Shown piece by piece: positions 59,296-64,000 of a DNA stretch of 64,000 nt. The stretch's first letter is position 1; each line of letters starts with the position of its first letter. The DNA comes from Methylococcales bacterium (GTDB lineage: Bacteria > Pseudomonadota > Gammaproteobacteria > Methylococcales > Methylomonadaceae). Below the pieces are notes generated by a model. It ran no database searches and was not told where the DNA came from. It saw only the letters and a list, made by a program, of their open reading frames with translations. The position numbers and the translations under genes were made by a program. Location of the stretch: positions 62,001 through 126,000 of the forward strand of contig JAQURG010000005.1 in the NCBI GenBank assembly GCA_028715725.1, given 5' to 3'.

Positions 59296-61671
59296 ATGCA
59301 CATTAGTGAAGCCTGGTTAAGATCATATGTTAACCCGGCGATAAGTACAGAAGAACTGGTCGAACAATTGACGATGGCAGGTCTTGAAGTCGATTCTGTA
59401 GAACCGGCTGCTGCAAAATTTAGCGGAGTTGTCGTTGGTGAAGTCATGGCCATGCAGCAACATCCGGATGCTGATCGCCTGCGTATTTGCCAAGTAGCGG
59501 TAGGAGAAGCGGAGCCCTTGCAAATTGTCTGCGGAGCAAGCAATGTTCGCATCGGCTTGAAAATTCCGGCGGCATTAATCGGCGCCGTATTACCGGCCGA
59601 TTTTAAAATAAAAAAATCAAAGTTGCGCGGCGTGGAATCCTTTGGCATGTTATGTTCGGAAAAGGAACTGGGCCTGGCAGCGGATGCTAACGGTTTAATG
59701 GAATTAGCTTCTAATGCGCCGGTTGGTGTGGATATTCGGGAATATTTATCATTGGATGATTCAATTATAGAGGTCGATTTAACACCTAACAGAGCCGATT
59801 GTTTATCTGTTGAAGGATTGGCGCGTGAAGTTGCTGTATTAAATCAAATGAACTGGTCAGCTACTTCGGTCGAAAATACAGAAATTAGCCACCAGGAAGC
59901 ATTAACCGTATCCGTAGAAGCTTCAGAAGCCTGTCCGCGTTATCTGGGACGCTTGATTAAAGGAGTCAATGCCAAGGCATTGACTCCTTTATGGATGCAG
60001 GAACGCTTGCGCCGTTCAGGACTAAGAAGCCTGGGTCCTCTGGTCGATGCGACTAATTATGTGCTGTTGGAACTGGGACAACCCTTGCATGTATTTGATG
60101 CAGAAAAACTTTCAGGCGGCATCACCGTACGTTGGGCTAAAGCAGATGAAGATTTGGCTTTATTAAATGGGCAAACTATCAAGCTTGATGATCAAGCCCT
60201 GGTTATCGCCGATGATAAACAGGCTCTGGCGCTCGCAGGAATCATGGGCGGCAATAATTCCGCCGTCAATAATGAAACGCAAGCCGTATTTCTGGAATGC
60301 GCCTTTTTCTCGCCGCAAAGTATAGCGGGTGAAGCGCGGCGCTTTGGCCTGCATACCGATTCATCGCACCGTTTTGAACGCGGCGTGGATGCGACCCTGC
60401 AAACAAGGGCAATTGAGCGTGCGACACAACTGATTCTCGATATTTCCGGAGGCAATGCAGGCGTCATTACTGAAGTGACTGCTGAGTCAGTCCTGCCACA
60501 ACGCCAGTCAGTCTTTTTAAGGCGGCAGCGTATAGAAAAGATGCTGGGTATTGCTCTGGCTGACGAACAAATTGCCGATATTTTTAAACGCTTAGGTATG
60601 GCTGTGGAAACCCAGGTTGACGGTTGGCAGATTACGCCGCCCGGCTTTCGTTTCGATATAACCATTGAAGCCGACCTGATTGAAGAAGTGGCACGTATTT
60701 ATGGATATAATAAATTGCCAAACAGCAGTTTGTTGATGCGTTCAAAATTAATTCCTGCCACCGAAGCTGTGCTGGAAATAGATCGCATTAAAGATTTACT
60801 GGTTGATCGAGGTTATCAGGAAGCGATTACTTATAGCTTTGTCGACGAAGACATTCAGTTTATTATCGCTCCCGATATTAAGGTTATCCATTTAAAGAAC
60901 CCGATCTCTTCAGAATTATCGGTGATGCGCACCACGCTTTGGTGCGGGTTATTGAAAGCCGCCCTATACAATACGAACCGTCAGCAAAACCGGGTTCGGT
61001 TGTTTGAAACCGGCTTGCGTTTTATTAAAAATGACGGCCAGGTTCACCAACAAAAAATGCTGGCCGGTCTGGCTTTAGGCGGCGCCTATAACGAGCAATG
61101 GGATATAAGCGCCCGTAAAGTTGATTTTTTTGACATTAAATCTGATGTTCAAGCAATAATTGCCCTCAGCGGTCATGAAGTGCAATTTTTGCCGGCTCAG
61201 CAATCTGCCTTGCATCCTGGGCAAACAGCTGAAATTCTGGCATCGAATGGAGAAAAAATAGGCTGGCTAGGTATGCTGCATCCAAATATTGAAAAACAAT
61301 TAGGTTTTGATACTCAGGTTTTCCTGTTTGAAGTGGACCAAAACCTGATATTTAATAAACGCATCCCTCTTTTCAAATCATTATCCAAATATCCATCGGT
61401 GCGCCGCGATTTAGCGCTGATTGTTAAAGAAGATATCGCCGTCATTGAGATTATCAACTGCATTAAAGGCAGCGCTGATTCTGTTTTGAAAGATGTAATA
61501 GTCTTTGATATATACCGTGGCAAAGGTATCGATGAGGATAGCAAAAGCGTTGCCTTAGGTTTAATTATGCAAGATGACGCCCAAACACTAACTGACTCTG
61601 AAATAGATGTTATTGTTAGTAAGACCCTAGACATCTTGATCGATAAAATTCATGCGAAATTGAGGGATTGA
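59296..61671 (+). CDS. pheT: Phenylalanyl-tRNA synthetase beta subunit
   Basis: The 791-residue protein has an N-terminal tRNA-binding (EMAP-like) domain with HPDADRLRICQV. A B3/B4 editing region (about 215-385) contains RFGLHTDSSHRFERGVD. The B5 domain (about 400-475) and a catalytic-like core follow, and the C-terminal FDX-ACB domain starts SKYPSVRRDLALIV. A perfect 34-base inverted repeat is embedded in codons for KGVNAKALTPL (59958-59991) without breaking the frame. ihfA follows after 3 bases. Confidence 0.98.
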   Translation: MHISEAWLRSYVNPAISTEELVEQLTMAGLEVDSVEPAAAKFSGVVVGEVMAMQQHPDADRLRICQVAVGEAEPLQIVCGASNVRIGLKIPAALIGAVLPADFKIKKSKLRGVESFGMLCSEKELGLAADANGLMELASNAPVGVDIREYLSLDDSIIEVDLTPNRADCLSVEGLAREVAVLNQMNWSATSVENTEISHQEALTVSVEASEACPRYLGRLIKGVNAKALTPLWMQERLRRSGLRSLGPLVDATNYVLLELGQPLHVFDAEKLSGGITVRWAKADEDLALLNGQTIKLDDQALVIADDKQALALAGIMGGNNSAVNNETQAVFLECAFFSPQSIAGEARRFGLHTDSSHRFERGVDATLQTRAIERATQLILDISGGNAGVITEVTAESVLPQRQSVFLRRQRIEKMLGIALADEQIADIFKRLGMAVETQVDGWQITPPGFRFDITIEADLIEEVARIYGYNKLPNSSLLMRSKLIPATEAVLEIDRIKDLLVDRGYQEAITYSFVDEDIQFIIAPDIKVIHLKNPISSELSVMRTTLWCGLLKAALYNTNRQQNRVRLFETGLRFIKNDGQVHQQKMLAGLALGGAYNEQWDISARKVDFFDIKSDVQAIIALSGHEVQFLPAQQSALHPGQTAEILASNGEKIGWLGMLHPNIEKQLGFDTQVFLFEVDQNLIFNKRIPLFKSLSKYPSVRRDLALIVKEDIAVIEIINCIKGSADSVLKDVIVFDIYRGKGIDEDSKSVALGLIMQDDAQTLTDSEIDVIVSKTLDILIDKIHAKLRD
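59958..59991. repeat. Perfect 16-bp-arm inverted repeat inside pheT
   Basis: TAAAGGAGTCAATGCC (59958-59973) and its exact reverse complement (59976-59991) are separated by only AA. The arms encode conserved-looking residues of the pheT frame. In RNA this would be a very stable hairpin. It is far longer than expected by chance for a window of this size. Confidence 0.9.
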
Positions 61672-61674
61672 GTT

Positions 61675-61974
61675 ATGGCATTAACAAAAGCAGACTTTGC
61701 TGAAAAGCTGTTTGACGAGTTAGGCTTGAACAAGCGCGAAGCAAAAGAAATGGTCGAATTGTTTTTTGAAGAAATCAAAAGTTCTTTGGAAGAAGGTAAA
61801 CAGGTAAAAATTTCCGGTTTTGGCAAGTTTGAGCTCCGCGACAAAAGCAGCCGTCCGGGTAGAAATCCAAAAACAGGCGAAGAAATACCCATAACCGCCA
61901 GACGTGTGGTAACATTCCGCTCAGGTCAAAAACTTAAAGCCCGAGTAGAAACTTATGCTGGAGCCGAGCAATAA
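61675..61974 (+). CDS. ihfA: Integration host factor alpha subunit
   Basis: The 99-residue protein matches IHF-alpha: [40 protein letters not shown] and [22 protein letters not shown] bends DNA for recombination, sigma-54 transcription and CRISPR adaptation in some type I systems. The gene overlaps the MerR-family gene by 20 bases and follows pheT by 3 bases. Confidence 0.97.
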   Translation: MALTKADFAEKLFDELGLNKREAKEMVELFFEEIKSSLEEGKQVKISGFGKFELRDKSSRPGRNPKTGEEIPITARRVVTFRSGQKLKARVETYAGAEQ

Positions 61975-62302
61975 TAATGAACTTCCGGTTATTCCGGAAA
62001 AACGCTATTTTACAATAGGTGAAGTCAGCGAATTGTGCGGTGTAAAACCTCACGTGCTTCGTTATTGGGAGCAGGAATTTGCTGAGTTAAGCCCGGTAAA
62101 AAGGCGAGGTAACCGCCGTTATTATCAGCGCCATGAAGTATTGATGATACGGCAAATAAGGTCACTATTATATGAACAGGGCTATACGATCGGCGGAGCC
62201 AGAGCACATTTGGTCAGTGATAATGAGGACTCCGCTCGTGCCCGGCAATTAATTCATCAAATGATTACTGATCTTGAAGAAGTTTTAGAAGTTCTTAAAT
62301 AG
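61955..62302 (+). CDS. MerR-family transcriptional regulator
   Basis: The 115-residue protein has an N-terminal MerR winged helix with [20 protein letters not shown] and [20 protein letters not shown], then [21 protein letters not shown]. The C-terminal part is short, lacking metal-binding cysteines. MerR genes of this short type commonly follow ihfA. Its target is unknown. The start lies inside the ihfA 3' end, overlapping by 20 bases. Confidence 0.92.
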   Translation: MLEPSNNNELPVIPEKRYFTIGEVSELCGVKPHVLRYWEQEFAELSPVKRRGNRRYYQRHEVLMIRQIRSLLYEQGYTIGGARAHLVSDNEDSARARQLIHQMITDLEEVLEVLK

Positions 62303-62306
62303 AATG

Positions 62307-62335
62307 TTAAATTAATTCGGTAAATGGTGTATAAT
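62307..62335 (+). promoter_or_regulatory. Probable promoter of tRNA-Pro
   Basis: A perfect TATAAT at 62330-62335 lies 65 bases before the tRNA. A weak TTAAAT -35 candidate sits 17 bases upstream of it, and a GC-rich GCCGGC discriminator follows the -10 box. Confidence 0.45.
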
Positions 62336-62400
62336 TTGCCGGCTTACCATTGCAGAGACTGTGTTCACAGTCTTTCTAGTTTTACACACTTATTTAATGT

Positions 62401-62477
<77 letters not shown>

Positions 62478-62727
62478 ATTAAAACAGTGGCTTGCAAAAA
62501 GCGTAATTTGTTAAAAAGAGAAAATAGCGGTTTCGTGATACGACTCGTGATACCAAATATTTATGCTTGCCAATTATCACGCTCTTTAAATTACCGGCAA
62601 CCTCTGCCGAATATTAATCCAAAGACAAAAAACTGTTGAATTGCTTCCTGAATTTTAGGCACAAAAGCTGGTGTTACCCAGTATCTTAAGCATGACTGGA
62701 AAAAAGTCTTAAAATAGTCGATCATGC

Positions 62728-63837
62728 TTAAACTCTAATTTGTGAGTTATGGTTAGCCATTGCTCTAATAACCGCCCTTGCAATATCATCAACATTTTGG
62801 CTCACAGTAGAACGGGGTAATTTTAATTGCTGAAAAATCTCTCCCTGCCGATGTTGCTGTACATGACCATAACTATACAAAGTCGTCAAAACATCCTCAT
62901 GACCTAAATTCTGGCTCCAAGACTTAAATTCTTCAGGAGTCTGGCACAACTTTTGACCAAGGGTCACAATCGTTTTACGAAAGCTATGCGGATTAAAATA
63001 AGGCAAGTCAGCTGATTCAAAAGCTTCTTTAAAAATGGTGCGTATCGGTGATGCGGTACCCCAATGCTCCCGTTTAAAGCCGGATGCTTTAAAAACTCTA
63101 TCTTCACCTGCAATCACATGGGTTTTAGGAAATAAAGGATCATCATTTCCCCAAAGTAACTCTTCTTTAAGATAGCGCGCCCAATCACAAACAATTTGCT
63201 GAATATCATCCCCGACCGGAAAGAAGAATGTGGTAAAAGTTTTGCTGAATTTAGTATTCACCTCCCTTGCGTCCTGAAAAACACTATTGCCATTCATATC
63301 AATATGCTTTAACTTCATCGAAGCAATAGCGCTGTCTCTAGCTCCGGTTAAAAGGGTAAAGGCAATTAGGGCGCGATTACGCTGTTCTATGTCCGACTTG
63401 CTAGTCATAGTCTCAATAACATGTTTAATTTGTTCCAGGGTAGGAACAGCCGTTTCCCTACGTGCTGTTGCAATACGAACTTCTTTTTCTGATAAGTTAA
63501 AATATTCCGTATCGGTATAGCTAATACGCGACTTATATCCGGGTTGCATAGCCAACCATTGAAAAAAAGCTTTCAATTGCCCTAAGGTGGAATTGAGCGT
63601 CGCTTTACTTAATTTCTTTCTTGTTTGCAGATTTTCTTGCTTGGCAAGATGATTTTTAAATCCGACCGCTTGCTCAAAATGAAAGGTCTTAAAATCGCGG
63701 TATTTTGTATAGGATTCAAAGCGGCTGACTGCCTTGGCAAGCGCATCAACCGAACTCTCATTTTGCCGTTTAGCTTCCTTCAGAAATATAAAATATTTAC
63801 GCTTGATACGTTCGTTTTCTGCATTGTGTTTCATCAT
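62728..63837 (-). CDS. Tyrosine recombinase/integrase
   Basis: The 369-residue protein has an N-terminal core-binding region (about 10-110, AVGFKNHLAKQENLQTRKKL, NSTLGQLKAFFQWL). The catalytic domain has Arg167 (LLTGARDSAIASM), His284 and Arg287 (NPHSFRKTI), His313 (LGHEDVLTT) and the nucleophile Tyr323 (YSYGHV), though Tyr321 is also nearby. All catalytic residues are present, so it is likely active. Its 3' end faces tRNA-Pro, which is the usual orientation of island integrases. Its 5' end is only 61 bases from the first CRISPR repeat, so the two share one divergent control region. Confidence 0.92.
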   Translation of the reverse strand: MMKHNAENERIKRKYFIFLKEAKRQNESSVDALAKAVSRFESYTKYRDFKTFHFEQAVGFKNHLAKQENLQTRKKLSKATLNSTLGQLKAFFQWLAMQPGYKSRISYTDTEYFNLSEKEVRIATARRETAVPTLEQIKHVIETMTSKSDIEQRNRALIAFTLLTGARDSAIASMKLKHIDMNGNSVFQDAREVNTKFSKTFTTFFFPVGDDIQQIVCDWARYLKEELLWGNDDPLFPKTHVIAGEDRVFKASGFKREHWGTASPIRTIFKEAFESADLPYFNPHSFRKTIVTLGQKLCQTPEEFKSWSQNLGHEDVLTTLYSYGHVQQHRQGEIFQQLKLPRSTVSQNVDDIARAVIRAMANHNSQIRV

Positions 63838-63898
63838 GGTTTTAACTCACTTTTTAAAGTCACTGTTTAAGAGGGGGTTACTACTCTCGTTTAGCTGA
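63838..63898. promoter_or_regulatory. Shared region between integrase start and CRISPR array (putative leader)
   Basis: These 61 bases separate the integrase start codon from the first CRISPR repeat and should contain the integrase promoter on one strand and the array leader on the other. The repeat orientation puts the leader here. It is short for a I-F leader, which may therefore extend into the integrase coding sequence. Confidence 0.45.
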
Positions 63899-64000
63899 GT
63901 TCACTGCCGCACAGGCAGCTTAGAAATCTAGTGGTTCAATAACCAATACAGAATTATGGTTCACTGCCGCACAGGCAGCTTAGAAAGAACGGAGGATATA
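63899..64000 (+). CRISPR. Type I-F CRISPR array, first two repeats, continues past the window
   Basis: Two identical 28-bp repeats lie at 63899-63926 and 63959-63986, beginning GTTCACTGCCGCACAGGC and ending AGCTTAGAAA. A 32-bp spacer (63927-63958) separates them, and 14 bases of a second spacer reach the edge. Repeat length, the CTGCCG/CGGCAG-type hairpin, the terminal TTAGAAA and the 32-base spacer all match subtype I-F (Csy4/Cas6f processing leaves a CTTAGAAA handle). No cas gene lies in the window; they would have to be to the right or absent. Confidence 0.88.

Noticed and set aside
63899..64000. CRISPR-associated transposon (Tn7-like I-F3)
   Set aside because: Only the array start is visible; there are no tns or tniQ genes in the window, and the integrase is a tyrosine recombinase at a tRNA rather than a Tn7 target. 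Not excluded beyond the edge.

Overview
The window is a chromosomal segment of a gammaproteobacterium. The evidence is its housekeeping gene orders (tig-clpP-clpX-lon-hupB-ppiD; thrS-infC-rpmI-rplT-pheS-pheT-ihfA-merR family), its ubiquinone-type hydroxylase, its E. coli-type SpeD and FabI, and its gammaproteobacterial tRNAs. The mix of GTAG-type REP palindromes, PIN-domain toxins and glycan genes made me think of a Methylococcales methanotroph such as a Methylobacter relative. No methane-oxidation gene is present, so that is inference only.

Region 1, about 1-12.6 kb, is accessory and decaying DNA. It holds the start of a periplasmic ATP-dependent DNA ligase, a REP-associated tyrosine transposase (RAYT) beside a REP pair, two VapBC-type toxin-antitoxin pairs, and a minus-strand surface-glycan/membrane cluster (YfhO-like protein, FAD oxidoreductase, frameshifted GtrA, 5'-truncated membrane protein). 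A roughly 1-kb higher-order REP array follows, which has captured and tripled the 5' end of the membrane-protein gene. Then come a sigma-54-driven type IV pilin, a 31-bp tandem repeat, a Sel1-repeat protein, a Uma2-family nuclease, a broken ISAzo13-type transposase and a MITE-like inverted-repeat element.

Region 2, about 12.7-36.5 kb, carries an orphan heavy-metal RND pump, a YccA/Bax-inhibitor protein, a radical SAM protein and tRNA-Leu. Next is the protein-quality-control block (tig, clpP, clpX, lon, hupB, two tRNAs, ppiD), then fabI. A four-gene peptide-type ABC importer operon follows, whose binding protein has a membrane anchor. The region ends with a fatty-acid desaturase pseudogene carrying several frameshifts and a UbiH/COQ6-family hydroxylase.

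Region 3, about 37-54.3 kb, holds gltBD (ammonia assimilation), a periplasmic retropepsin-like protease and a VOC protein. The minus-strand set rluB, scpB, scpA, site-2 protease and YciO-type protein follows. After it come a pair of coiled-coil genes of unknown function, a DUF455 ferritin-like protein, VanZ and CPBP membrane proteins, and a translationally coupled osmC-speD pair.

Region 4, about 54.7-62.5 kb, is the translation operon: tRNA-Val, thrS, infC with a rare ATC start, rpmI, rplT, pheS, pheT (which contains a perfect 16-bp-arm hairpin), ihfA, a MerR-family regulator and tRNA-Pro.

Region 5, 62.5-64 kb, looks like the left edge of an integrated island. A tyrosine integrase points at the tRNA-Pro 3' end, and divergent from it the first two repeats of a type I-F CRISPR array begin 61 bp from the integrase start codon. 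The array and anything it belongs to continue past the window. It and the RAYT/REP array are the two most interesting systems here. Several genes (gtrA, desaturase, ISAzo13 remnant) are broken by small indels, so either this strain is shedding accessory genes or the assembly has some indel errors.
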